64,000 nucleotides of DNA from Maribacter sp. BPC-D8. Its GTDB lineage: Bacteria; Bacteroidota; Bacteroidia; Flavobacteriales; Flavobacteriaceae. Under the pieces are notes generated by a model, which saw nothing but the letters and a program-made list of their open reading frames with translations, was not told the DNA's origin and did no database searches. Each line of letters starts with the position of its first letter. The first letter of the stretch is position 1. The position numbers and the translations under genes are program-made. The stretch is from positions 3,224,001 to 3,288,000 of the forward strand of contig NZ_CP128187.1 of NCBI RefSeq assembly GCF_035207705.1. The letters run 5' to 3'. Shown piece after piece: positions 36,248 through 44,708 of this stretch.

Positions 36248-37276
36248 ATGAAAACTCCTCTATTACAATTTACTGCCAATGGCATTTATTGCGAAAAAGC
36301 CAAGGTCTATCTTGACCCGTGGAAACCAGTAGACCATGCCATTATTTCGCATGGTCATGCCGACCATAGTCGATACGGTCACAAAAAGTATATTACTCAC
36401 CATAGAAATGTTCCAATTATTCTACATCGATTAGGTGAAATTAATGTTGAAGGAAAAGAGTGGGGCGAAACTTTTATAATAAATAACGTAAAATTTAGTC
36501 TGCACCCAGCAGGTCACATAATTGGCTCATCTCAAATACGAGTTGAGCATAAAGGTGAGGTCTGGGTATTTACAGGCGATTATAAAACAGAAAACGATGG
36601 TATCTCTACTCCGTACGAACCTATAAAATGCAACACCTTTATTACCGAATGTACTTTTGGGCTACCAGCTTTTAAATGGACGCCACAAGCAGAGGTATTA
36701 GAGAATATTAATAACTGGTGGGCAGAAAATAAAGCTGAAGGCAAAACATCTATTCTTTTTGGGTATAGCTTAGGGAAAGCTCAACGCTTATTAAAATATC
36801 TGAATACAGACATTGGTGAAATATACACTCATGGTGCCATTGAGAATATGACCGAGGTATTGCGACCATTAGTAGATTTCCCTAAAACGACTCTTATTAC
36901 TAAAGAAACGAAAAAAGAACAACTACTTGGCAATATCGTTTTAGCACCACCAAATGCACATGGCAGTACATGGATAAAAAAAATGGTGCCGTATGTAACT
37001 GCTTCCGCAAGCGGATGGATGACCTTTAGAGGCGCCCGAAGACGAAGAGCAATTGACAAAGGTTTTGTATTAAGTGACCATTGCGACTGGTCGGGACTTC
37101 TAGAAAGTATTGAAGCTACAGGCGCAGAAAAGATCATTACCACCCACGGATACACCGATATATTCTCAAAATATTTACGTGAGCAAGGCTATGACGCCCG
37201 TACCGAAGCTACACAATATGGCGAAGAAGATAGTTCATCAACATCGGAAGAAGAAAAAGTACTAATAGAAACTTAA
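36248..37276 (+). CDS. DNA ligase-associated exonuclease (metallo-beta-lactamase fold)
   Basis: 342 residues of the MBL/beta-CASP-like nuclease group linked to a bacterial ATP-dependent ligase. Zinc motif HGHADHSRYGHKK (about 36-48), a second metal His in HPAGHIIGSSQI (about 85), and GDYKTENDGI (about 111) are present. The later motifs are SLGKAQRLLKYL and LSDHCDWSGLLESIEATGA followed by TTHGYTD. It is the first of four genes (exonuclease, ligase, helicase, PdeM) of the known ligase-associated damage-response cluster. Exact substrates are not established here. Confidence 0.92.
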   Translation: MKTPLLQFTANGIYCEKAKVYLDPWKPVDHAIISHGHADHSRYGHKKYITHHRNVPIILHRLGEINVEGKEWGETFIINNVKFSLHPAGHIIGSSQIRVEHKGEVWVFTGDYKTENDGISTPYEPIKCNTFITECTFGLPAFKWTPQAEVLENINNWWAENKAEGKTSILFGYSLGKAQRLLKYLNTDIGEIYTHGAIENMTEVLRPLVDFPKTTLITKETKKEQLLGNIVLAPPNAHGSTWIKKMVPYVTASASGWMTFRGARRRRAIDKGFVLSDHCDWSGLLESIEATGAEKIITTHGYTDIFSKYLREQGYDARTEATQYGEEDSSSTSEEEKVLIET

Positions 37277-37321
37277 GAATATTTATGCTGAAAATAAATT
37301 TAATTTATAATCCAATTAAAT

Positions 37322-37346
37322 ACCCCCTTTGGGGGAAAAGGGGCTC
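37322..37346 (+). repeat. Dispersed GC-rich palindrome, left copy
   Basis: CCCCCTTTGGGGG (37323-37335) followed by aaaaggggctc, directly abutting the ligase ATG. The reverse complement of this element occurs at 41617-41641, after the helicase gene. Confidence 0.75.
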
Positions 37347-39089
37347 ATGAAAAATTTTGCTTCACTCATAAAAACATTAGATAGTACCAATAAAACTACG
37401 GTTAAGGTACAGGCATTGACAGACTACTTTTTAAAAGCTAACGATGCTGATAAAGTATGGACCATTGCAATTTTATCTCATCGTAGACCGCCACGACCTG
37501 TTAATACTACCCTTCTAAGAACTTGGGCATCTGAATTGGCGAATATTCCGCTGTGGTTATTTGAAGAAAGCTATCATATTGTAGGAGATTTAGCAGAAAC
37601 TATTGCCTTGGTCATACCTGCAGCAAATCAATCTTCAGATAAAAGTCTGACCGTCTTTCTAGAGGAAATGATTGCCTTAAAAAAGAAAACCGACGAAGAC
37701 AAAAAAGCATATTTATACGAAAACTGGAAAGTACTTAACTATTACGAACGTTTTGTATTTACAAAATTGATTACTGGCGGATTCAGAATCGGAGTAAGTC
37801 AAAAACTAATGACCCGTGCATTGGCAAAAGCCACTGAAATAGATGAAGATATTTTAGCCTATAAACTAATGGGTAATTGGGACCCGAACACTATTTCGTT
37901 TCAGCAATTGGTACTTGAAGAAAATGAGAGTGATTACCTATCAAAACCCTACCCATTTTACTTGGCTTATGCAATTGAAGGCGAAGCTTCAGATTTAGGT
38001 GATGTTGAAGAATGGTCGGCAGAACATAAATGGGATGGTATTCGTTCACAGGTTATTCTAAGAAATGATGAGCTATTTGTGTGGAGTCGTGGCGAAGAAT
38101 TAGTAACAGATAAGTATCCCGAATTTGAGAAATTCGTTAGCATTATACCTAATGGAACTGTTATAGATGGTGAAATTCTTCCTTATCCTAATGGAACTAT
38201 TGGCACTTTCAATGACTTACAAACTCGAATTGGTCGTAAAAATATATCCGCAGCATTATTAAAGAAAGTTCCTGTTATTTTAAAAGCTTATGATATTTTA
38301 GAGTGGGAAGGAAAAGATATTCGTCAAACACCTTTTATAGAACGCAGACAACTTTTAGAAAAACTATTTAAAGGTGTCACTGAGCGAAGCCAAAGCGAGG
38401 TCGCTGAGCGTAGCCGAAGTGTGATTTCGGCTACGCTCAATCATCTGGATTCTGACAAAAAAGACAATAAAAATGTTGACACTACTGAGCGAAGCGGAAG
38501 TGCGGTCGCTGAGCGGAGCCGAAGTGATATCCCTCTTCACCTATCCGAAACAATGCATTTTAATTCTTGGGATGAATTGGCTCAAGAAAGAGACCGTTCT
38601 CGCGAAATGCATAGTGAAGGACTCATGCTCAAAAGAAAAGATTCTCCCTATTTGGTAGGACGAAAAAAAGGCGATTGGTGGAAATGGAAAGTAGATCCAT
38701 TAACTATAGACGCTGTATTAACATATGCGATGCGGGGACATGGTAGACGAAGTAATCTATTTACAGATTACACATTTGCTCTTTGGAGAGATAATGAAGA
38801 AGGGGAAAAAGAACTGGTAACGTTTGCAAAAGCATATTCCGGATTAACAGATGCCGAATTCAGAAAACTAGATGCTTGGATAAAGAAAAACACTTTAGAG
38901 AGATTCGGACCCGTACGAAGTGTTACTCCGCATCACGTGTTCGAAATCGCCTTTGAAGGTATCGCGTTATCAAAGCGTCATAAAAGCGGAATCGCAACTC
39001 GTTTCCCAAGAATGTTACGATGGCGAAAAGATAAGAATATTCATGAAGCAAATACACTGGAGGATTTAAAGGCTCTAATACCTAATTAA
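37347..39089 (+). CDS. ATP-dependent DNA ligase (damage-response type) with repeat-derived insertion
   Basis: 580 residues from ATG 37347; TTG 37329 lies within the GC-rich repeat and was rejected. Domains: an N-terminal DNA-binding region (about 1-200, with RIGVSQKLMTRALAK), the adenylation domain with nucleotidyl Lys in EHKWDGIRSQ (about 231), motif III-like YDILEWEGKDIRQTPF, motif IV EGLMLKRKDSPYL, motif V GDWWKWKVDPLTIDAVL, and a C-terminal OB fold. Between motifs III and IV, about residues 343-393 are a low-complexity insertion with TERSQSEVAERSRS and TERSGSAVAERSRS, encoded by dispersed DNA repeats. Known relatives are about 530 residues, so the extra length matches the insert. Confidence 0.93.
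   Translation: MKNFASLIKTLDSTNKTTVKVQALTDYFLKANDADKVWTIAILSHRRPPRPVNTTLLRTWASELANIPLWLFEESYHIVGDLAETIALVIPAANQSSDKSLTVFLEEMIALKKKTDEDKKAYLYENWKVLNYYERFVFTKLITGGFRIGVSQKLMTRALAKATEIDEDILAYKLMGNWDPNTISFQQLVLEENESDYLSKPYPFYLAYAIEGEASDLGDVEEWSAEHKWDGIRSQVILRNDELFVWSRGEELVTDKYPEFEKFVSIIPNGTVIDGEILPYPNGTIGTFNDLQTRIGRKNISAALLKKVPVILKAYDILEWEGKDIRQTPFIERRQLLEKLFKGVTERSQSEVAERSRSVISATLNHLDSDKKDNKNVDTTERSGSAVAERSRSDIPLHLSETMHFNSWDELAQERDRSREMHSEGLMLKRKDSPYLVGRKKGDWWKWKVDPLTIDAVLTYAMRGHGRRSNLFTDYTFALWRDNEEGEKELVTFAKAYSGLTDAEFRKLDAWIKKNTLERFGPVRSVTPHHVFEIAFEGIALSKRHKSGIATRFPRMLRWRKDKNIHEANTLEDLKALIPN
38379..38526 (+). repeat. Cluster of TGAGCG(T/A)AGCCGAAG repeats inside the ligase gene
   Basis: Four direct copies of an about 19-bp element (starting near 38380, 38404, 38485 and 38509) and one inverted copy (38425-38439, tttcggctacgctca). 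The direct copies form two dimers 105 bp apart, a multiple of three, so both are read in the same frame as T/A-ERS-x-S. The second direct and the inverted copy can form a hairpin. Confidence 0.88.
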
Positions 39090-39116
39090 ACAATACTAAA
39101 AACTAACTTATATAAA

Positions 39117-39144
39117 CAGATTGCTTCGCTTTACTCGCAATGAC
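39117..39144 (+). repeat. Dispersed-type repeat overlapping the helicase start
   Basis: CAGATTGCTTCGC followed by TTTACTCGCAATGAC. It resembles an intergenic element I recall as common in flavobacterial genomes (agattgcttcg...cgcaatgac). Its ATG at 39140 is the helicase start codon. Only one copy is in this window, so the repeat status comes from memory. Confidence 0.5.
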
Positions 39145-41611
39145 TACAAGACAAGAACTTTACGATATCGCCGAAAATTGGTTTCAAGAACAAGATTGGA
39201 AACCATTTAAATTCCAAAAAGATACTTGGAAGGCCTTTTTACAGGGTAAAAACGGACTTCTAAACGCTCCGACAGGTAGTGGAAAAACCTATGCACTTTG
39301 GTTTCCTATTGTGTTGAATTACATAAAAAACAATCCTGATTATAAGACAAAGCACAAAAAGGGATTAAAAGCTATTTGGATTACTCCGCTACGTGCATTA
39401 TCCCAAGAAATAAAACAATCTGCAGAACGTATTACCTTAGATTTAGGCACACAAATGACCGTTGGTATTCGCTCTGGCGACACGACTACCAAAGAGCGGG
39501 CGCAACAAAAAAAGCAAATGCCCGATTTGTTGATTACTACTCCCGAAAGCTTGCAACTATTACTAGCCACAAAAGGATATGAGAAAATTTTCAAAGATTG
39601 TACCGCTATTGTAGTAGATGAATGGCATGAAATTTTGGGCACCAAAAGAGGTGTGCAAATGGAACTTGCTTTATCACGTTTGAAAAATATATCGCCACAA
39701 TTAAGAATCTGGGGCATATCTGCAACCATTGGTAATTTAGAGCAAGCACGAGATGTTCTATTGGGCATAGAGTCACAAGCACTTGACAACTCCGTTCTCA
39801 TCAAAGCGAACATTAATAAGAAGATTACGGTAAAAAGTATCATTCCTAAAAAGATGGAAACTTTCCCTTGGCGCGGTCATTTGGGGCTTCATTTATTGGA
39901 AGAAGTGGTGCCAATTATAAATAACAGCAAAACTACTTTACTATTTACGAATACCAGAAGTCAGTGCGAAATTTGGTTCCAAAAAATTCTTGAAAAGCAC
40001 CCTGAGTATGCAGGTGAAATGGCAATGCACCATGGTAGTATTAATAAAGAAACCAGAGTTTGGGTTGAAAATGCCATTCGTAATGAACAGCTAAAGGCAG
40101 TTGTTTGCACCTCAAGTTTAGATTTGGGAGTGGATTTTGCTCCCGTAGAAACTGTTATTCAAATTGGCGGACCAAAAGGTGTAGCTCGTTTTTTACAACG
40201 TGCAGGGCGTAGTGGTCACCGACCAGGCAAAGAAAGTGTTATCTATTTTCTACCAACACACGCCATTGAACTTATAGAAGCATCAGCGTTACAAAAAGCG
40301 GTAAAAATGAATACGGTCGAAGATCGTATGCCCTACCTCAACAGTTATGATGTGCTATTACAGTACTTGACCACTTTGGCGATTTCTGACGGGTTCTACC
40401 CAAAAGAAATCTATAAAGAAATAAAACAAACGTTTTGCTATCAAACGCTTACTGAAGAAAAATGGCAATGGTTATTGAACTTTTTGGTAATTGGCAGTCA
40501 GAGTTTACAGAGCTACGACGAATACAAAAAAGTAGAGATTGAAGAAGACGGTAAATTTAAAGTGAACAATCGTGGTGTTGCTATGCGGCACCGTTTTCAA
40601 ATCGGCACCATTGTTGGCGATGTCAATTTAGCCGTCAAGTATCAAAAAGGCGGATATATAGGTTCTATTGAAGAGTTCTTTATTTCAAAATTGAACAGAG
40701 GTGATGTGTTTACCTTTGCTGGTAGAAATCTAGAATTCATCAGGATAAAAGAAATGACGGTTCAGGTGAAAAACTCGAACAAAAAAACGAATAAAATTTC
40801 TAGTTGGATGGGAAGCCGACTCACCCTATCTGCTCAAATGTCTGAGTTATTGAGAAATGAATTGTATAGTTCTAGCGAGCCAATTAAAAATCAATCTGCA
40901 GAAATACGAGCTTTGAAACCTCTTTTTGACCGACAACGAAGAGATAGCATTGTACCCAAACCATCAGAATTTTTAATTGAAACTTTTAAAACTCGAGATG
41001 GTTACCACCACCTATTTTATCCTTTTGAAGGTCGTTTTGTACATGAAGCCATGGGCAGTCTGTTAGGATATCGCATTAGCTTGCTCTCCCCTATTACTTT
41101 TTCATTGGCATTTAACGATTACGGTTTTGAGCTACTATCAGATCAACCAATAGATATTCAGCAAGTGCTGGATAATGATTTGTTCACCACAGATTTTATG
41201 CTCGACGATTTACAGAAAAGTCTAAATGCTACGGAAATGGCGCGCCGTCGTTTTAGAGATGTGGCTATTATAAGCGGTATGGTCTTTACCGGATACCCAA
41301 AAAAAGGTATTAAAATGAAGCATCTGCAAAGCAGTTCTCAATTATTATTCGATGTTTTTAGAGATTACGAACCAGATAACTTATTGTTTCAGCAAGCATT
41401 TACCGAGACTTTTGAGCACCAATTAGAAGAAGGTCGTCTACGACTTTCATTAGAGCGTATTGCTACACAAGAAATTGTTTGGAAAGCGTGCGAGCAACCC
41501 ACACCATTTTCTTTCCCTTTGATTACGGAACGTGTGGGGCGCGAAAAACTATCTAGTGAAAAATTGGCTGACCGAATTAAAAAAATGGCTGCATTGTTGA
41601 TGAAGAAATAA
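39140..41611 (+). CDS. Ligase-associated DEXH-box helicase (Lhr-like)
   Basis: 823 residues, superfamily 2 helicase with an Lhr-type C-terminal region. Walker A APTGSGKTYALWF (about 44), motif Ia ITPLRALSQEIKQ, motif Ib TTPESLQLLL, the DEXH box VVDEWHEI (about 161), motif III GISATIGN, motif IV LLFTNTRSQCE, motif V CTSSLDLGVDFAPVE, and motif VI QRAGRSGHRPGKES are all present. The C-terminal ~400 residues include YHHLFYPFEGRFVHE, typical of this subfamily. It is predicted to act with the ligase and nucleases in DNA damage repair. Its ATG overlaps a dispersed repeat, and upstream in-frame codons do not extend the protein plausibly. Confidence 0.94.
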   Translation: MTTRQELYDIAENWFQEQDWKPFKFQKDTWKAFLQGKNGLLNAPTGSGKTYALWFPIVLNYIKNNPDYKTKHKKGLKAIWITPLRALSQEIKQSAERITLDLGTQMTVGIRSGDTTTKERAQQKKQMPDLLITTPESLQLLLATKGYEKIFKDCTAIVVDEWHEILGTKRGVQMELALSRLKNISPQLRIWGISATIGNLEQARDVLLGIESQALDNSVLIKANINKKITVKSIIPKKMETFPWRGHLGLHLLEEVVPIINNSKTTLLFTNTRSQCEIWFQKILEKHPEYAGEMAMHHGSINKETRVWVENAIRNEQLKAVVCTSSLDLGVDFAPVETVIQIGGPKGVARFLQRAGRSGHRPGKESVIYFLPTHAIELIEASALQKAVKMNTVEDRMPYLNSYDVLLQYLTTLAISDGFYPKEIYKEIKQTFCYQTLTEEKWQWLLNFLVIGSQSLQSYDEYKKVEIEEDGKFKVNNRGVAMRHRFQIGTIVGDVNLAVKYQKGGYIGSIEEFFISKLNRGDVFTFAGRNLEFIRIKEMTVQVKNSNKKTNKISSWMGSRLTLSAQMSELLRNELYSSSEPIKNQSAEIRALKPLFDRQRRDSIVPKPSEFLIETFKTRDGYHHLFYPFEGRFVHEAMGSLLGYRISLLSPITFSLAFNDYGFELLSDQPIDIQQVLDNDLFTTDFMLDDLQKSLNATEMARRRFRDVAIISGMVFTGYPKKGIKMKHLQSSSQLLFDVFRDYEPDNLLFQQAFTETFEHQLEEGRLRLSLERIATQEIVWKACEQPTPFSFPLITERVGREKLSSEKLADRIKKMAALLMKK

Positions 41612-41616
41612 ATAAC

Positions 41617-41641
41617 CTTGCCCCCTAACCCCCAAAGGGGG
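41617..41641 (-). repeat. Dispersed GC-rich palindrome, right copy (inverted)
   Basis: CCTTGCCCCCTAACCCCCAAAGGGGG; its core CCCCCAAAGGGGG (41629-41641) is the reverse complement of the core at 37323-37335. It sits 6 bases after the helicase stop. Confidence 0.75.
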
Positions 41642-41689
41642 AATTTTTATTCTTGATGTCTAAATGAATTTTAAATCGGGACTTTCTTG

Positions 41690-41697
41690 TAATTTTG
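41690..41697 (+). promoter_or_regulatory. Predicted -7 box just upstream of pdeM
   Basis: TAATTTTG, a full TAnnTTTG match, ending 5 bases before ATG 41703. If used, the transcript would be nearly leaderless. This argues against the earlier in-frame ATG at 41664. Confidence 0.45.
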
Positions 41698-41702
41698 CAT
41701 CG

Positions 41703-42374
41703 ATGACCCATTCCATTATCCTACAAAATCAAACTTTTGAAATGCACTTTTCTGGAGCCCTATTTTGGGCAGAGAAATCAATGCTATTAATTAGCGATGT
41801 GCATTTGGGCAAGGTATCGCATTTTAGAAAATATGGCGCCGCAGTTCCGCAACAGGCAGTGCAGCAAAATTTTGATTCATTGACCTCGGTAGTGAATCAT
41901 TTTAAACCAGAATCAATAGTTTTTTTAGGCGATTTATTTCATTCTTCATTAAACACAGAATGGCTTCTTTTTGAACAATGGGTGCAGGCTACTCCAAAAG
42001 AAATCATTTTAGTAAGTGGTAACCACGATATAATCTCTCCGCTGAAATATGAAGAATTGAATATTAAAGTGATTCCCGAAATGATTGTAGATTCTTTTCT
42101 ACTCACCCATCACCCAGAAGAACGAGATGGTTTATTCAATTTTTCAGGACATATACACCCTGCAATTAAGCTTAGCGGACTAGGAAGGCAATCTGTTCGG
42201 TTACCTTGCTTTTACAAAACGGAACATCAAATGATAGTACCCGCATTTGGAGAATTTACTGGTACATATACTTTAGAACCTTGCGATGGTTGTGAGATTT
42301 TTGTTCTCTTAGGCGATGCTGTACTACCAGTTCCTATAAAAGAGGTGAAAAAGAAGCGTAATTACCGAAAATAG
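41703..42374 (+). CDS. pdeM: Ligase-associated metallophosphoesterase (endonuclease PdeM)
   Basis: 223 residues from ATG 41703 (MTHSIILQNQTFEMHFSGAL). The calcineurin-type phosphoesterase motifs are DVHLGKVSHFRK (Asp and His), GDLFHS, SGNHDI, THHPEERDG and SGHIHPA, all in order. The family is the fourth component of the ligase-exonuclease-helicase cluster. ATG 41664 would add 13 residues not seen in relatives and would place a promoter box inside the gene. Nuclease or phosphodiesterase activity is expected from the motifs. Confidence 0.92.
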   Translation: MTHSIILQNQTFEMHFSGALFWAEKSMLLISDVHLGKVSHFRKYGAAVPQQAVQQNFDSLTSVVNHFKPESIVFLGDLFHSSLNTEWLLFEQWVQATPKEIILVSGNHDIISPLKYEELNIKVIPEMIVDSFLLTHHPEERDGLFNFSGHIHPAIKLSGLGRQSVRLPCFYKTEHQMIVPAFGEFTGTYTLEPCDGCEIFVLLGDAVLPVPIKEVKKKRNYRK

Positions 42375-42432
42375 TTCGTTTAATGCGCTAAAGAGCATAA
42401 CTTTATAAGATAACCATTATAGTTTTACACGT

Positions 42433-43236
42433 ATGAAAAAGAAACTATCCGTTCTCAATTTAGCATCTGTAATTTTAGTCATTGTAGTCAATTACATTTC
42501 GCAAGCATTTTCGCTAAACGATACTACAATTGGAGAAATGAGCGCAGAGTATGCCAATCTGTTTACTCCCGCAGCATATGCTTTTGCCATTTGGGGTGTA
42601 ATCTTTTTAGCATTGTTGGGCTATGGTATATTTCAAGTAAAAAGAGCATTTTTTAGTGATAAACCAAGTGAATTTATTGAACAAACTGGCTATTGGTTTG
42701 CCTTAGCGAATATTTTAAACTGTTGCTGGGTAATTGCCTTCATGTACAACTACACTGGTTTATCTGTAGTTATTATGTTCGGGATATTGCTATCATTGAT
42801 TAAGATTATTCTAAATACCAATATGGAACGTTGGGATGCCCCAGTAACTGTAATTGCTTTTGTTTGGTGGCCTATTTGTTTTTATAGCGGATGGATATCT
42901 GTTGCTACTATTGCAAATATTTCTGCTTTTTTAAGCAAACTTGATTGGAACGGCGGAGTACTATCAGAACAAGCCTGGACAATAAATATGATTGTAGCAG
43001 CTACTATCATTAATTTGCTAATGATTTGGAAAAGAAATATGCGCGAATTCGCTCTTGTAGGCATTTGGGCATTATTCGCAATTTATGTAAGACATAATGA
43101 ATCGAATATTTATATCGCATACGCAGCAATGACGGGTACTCTAATTCTATTTATCGCCATTGCCTTTCATGCGTTCAAAAACAGAGAAACTAGTCCGTTT
43201 AAAAAGCTACAAGAACGATTACAAGAGAAATCTTAG
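42433..43236 (+). CDS. TspO/MBR-like tryptophan-rich membrane protein
   Basis: 267 residues with seven or so hydrophobic segments, longer than the five-helix, about 160-residue classical TspO. FTPAAYAFAIWGVIFLALLGY (about 44-60) and the Trp-rich VWWPICFYSGWIS (about 141) recall the tryptophan-rich sensory protein family. The ligand (porphyrin, lipid or other) is unknown. The 3' end overlaps the convergent oxidoreductase gene by 4 bases. Confidence 0.75.
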   Translation: MKKKLSVLNLASVILVIVVNYISQAFSLNDTTIGEMSAEYANLFTPAAYAFAIWGVIFLALLGYGIFQVKRAFFSDKPSEFIEQTGYWFALANILNCCWVIAFMYNYTGLSVVIMFGILLSLIKIILNTNMERWDAPVTVIAFVWWPICFYSGWISVATIANISAFLSKLDWNGGVLSEQAWTINMIVAATIINLLMIWKRNMREFALVGIWALFAIYVRHNESNIYIAYAAMTGTLILFIAIAFHAFKNRETSPFKKLQERLQEKS

Positions 43237-44582
43237 ACCATACTTTTTATATCATTACCCCAAGACGGATAAGAGAATATAGTAGATTTTATATTCTTAT
43301 CTGTCATTTTATTATTGATCGCCAACATAAATATATTAATAGTTTCACCGGCATCAGGCCCTAGTAGATGCGCACCAACAATTTCTCCGGTTCTATCGTT
43401 CATAATCACTTTGTACACATACAATGGTGCATTTATTCGCTTTGCATTAAACCAGTCGGTTGCGACCTCAAAATTTACTCTTATATTTTTATAACGGCTA
43501 CGCGCTTCTTCCTCAGAATACCCAACCGTAGCCAAGTTCGGAGAAGTAAATACCACAGATGGAATTACAGGAGCCTCTAACACTTTATCATTTCCATTTA
43601 TAATATTTTCTGCAACCACATAACCTTGTCTACCCGAAAGCGGAGTCAGTGGTAAGTTCTTATCAGACACATCGCCACAAGCATAAACATTTGGGTTGCT
43701 AGTACTTTGTAAATAAGCATTGGTCTCTACACCTTTATCTCCAAAATGAACATTCCCTTTTTCTAAATCTAAACCTGCTAATGCGGGTACACGACCAGCG
43801 GTATTAAAAACAGCTTCGGCGTCAATAGTTTGTTCCTTACCCTCTAACTCATAACTTAGTGTGAGTTTTTTTCGTTTCTTTTTCAATGCCTTTGGTGTAG
43901 CCTCAAAAATGAAATTTATTCCTAAAGATTCAGAGTGCTTTCTAAGTTCATTTACCAAATCTGCATCGAAAGCATGCAAAGGTCTATTTCCTGTATCGAT
44001 TACGGTGACCTCGGCACCAGCTCTTGCTGACATATGAGCAAACTCCATCCCGATATATCCTCCTCCAACAAAAACAATTTTCTTTGGTAGCTTTTTTAAA
44101 TTTAAAAAATCATCACTTTCTTTAAAATGTTTTGCTCCAGGCATCGTTAAAGTTCGTGGCACTAAACCTGTGGCAATTACAACTTTCTTGGCAACAACTT
44201 TCTTTCCTTCCACCAACAAAGTATTCTCGTCTAAAAACGCGGGAGATTGATGAAATAACGTAATTCCCAGTTCCGCCAAATTATGTTCTGTAGATGCAGG
44301 TATATTAGCGGTGAAATTTCGTTTGAACTTTTGCAATTGCTTCCAATCAATTTTCGCAGTCTTGCTAATACCTTTTCCCTTCAAGTTATTACTTAACTCA
44401 TATGCTTCTATTGCACCAAGTAGTATTTTCTTAGGATCACAACCTCTATTTGCACAAGTACCACCAAATTCACGATTATCGGTAATGGCAACTTTTAATC
44501 CCTTTTCAGTACAGGCTTTCGCGACCGTTTGTCCGGCAATACCGCTTCCTATTACAAAAACATCAAACTCATTATCTTCCAT
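43233..44582 (-). CDS. FAD/NAD(P)-dependent class I disulfide oxidoreductase lacking the C-terminal His-Glu pair
   Basis: 449 residues. N-terminal FAD Rossmann motif VIGSGIAGQTVAKAC, redox-active CxxxxC in GGTCANRGCDPKKILLG (about 42-58), second Rossmann motif FVGGGYIGMEFAHMSAR, and the FAD-binding VYACGDVSD (about 305) are present. The usual dimer-interface HxHPTxxE near the C-terminus, which supplies the catalytic base in lipoamide dehydrogenase and glutathione reductase, is replaced by STIFSYPSWGNDIKSMV. The substrate is therefore unclear; relatives are labelled mycothione- or dihydrolipoyl-dehydrogenase-like. Confidence 0.87.
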   Translation of the reverse strand: MEDNEFDVFVIGSGIAGQTVAKACTEKGLKVAITDNREFGGTCANRGCDPKKILLGAIEAYELSNNLKGKGISKTAKIDWKQLQKFKRNFTANIPASTEHNLAELGITLFHQSPAFLDENTLLVEGKKVVAKKVVIATGLVPRTLTMPGAKHFKESDDFLNLKKLPKKIVFVGGGYIGMEFAHMSARAGAEVTVIDTGNRPLHAFDADLVNELRKHSESLGINFIFEATPKALKKKRKKLTLSYELEGKEQTIDAEAVFNTAGRVPALAGLDLEKGNVHFGDKGVETNAYLQSTSNPNVYACGDVSDKNLPLTPLSGRQGYVVAENIINGNDKVLEAPVIPSVVFTSPNLATVGYSEEEARSRYKNIRVNFEVATDWFNAKRINAPLYVYKVIMNDRTGEIVGAHLLGPDAGETINIFMLAINNKMTDKNIKSTIFSYPSWGNDIKSMV

Positions 44583-44684
44583 ATCTCTTTACTTTTTCTA
44601 CAATACTCCAAGGTGCAACTTTTTAGAGGTAATTTGTAACCCATATTCGATAATAATGAGTCGTATCCATTTCTTAGGTATGCG

Positions 44685-44692
44685 TATATTTG
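44685..44692 (+). promoter_or_regulatory. Predicted -7 box of mfd
   Basis: TATATTTG, full consensus match, 16 bases before the TTG start of mfd. Confidence 0.5.
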
Positions 44693-44708
44693 TAAAAATT
44701 TTAAACTG

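Noticed and set aside
39340..39843. 167-codon minus-strand frame antisense to the helicase
   Set aside because: It covers helicase motifs I-III on the other strand and has no recognisable features.
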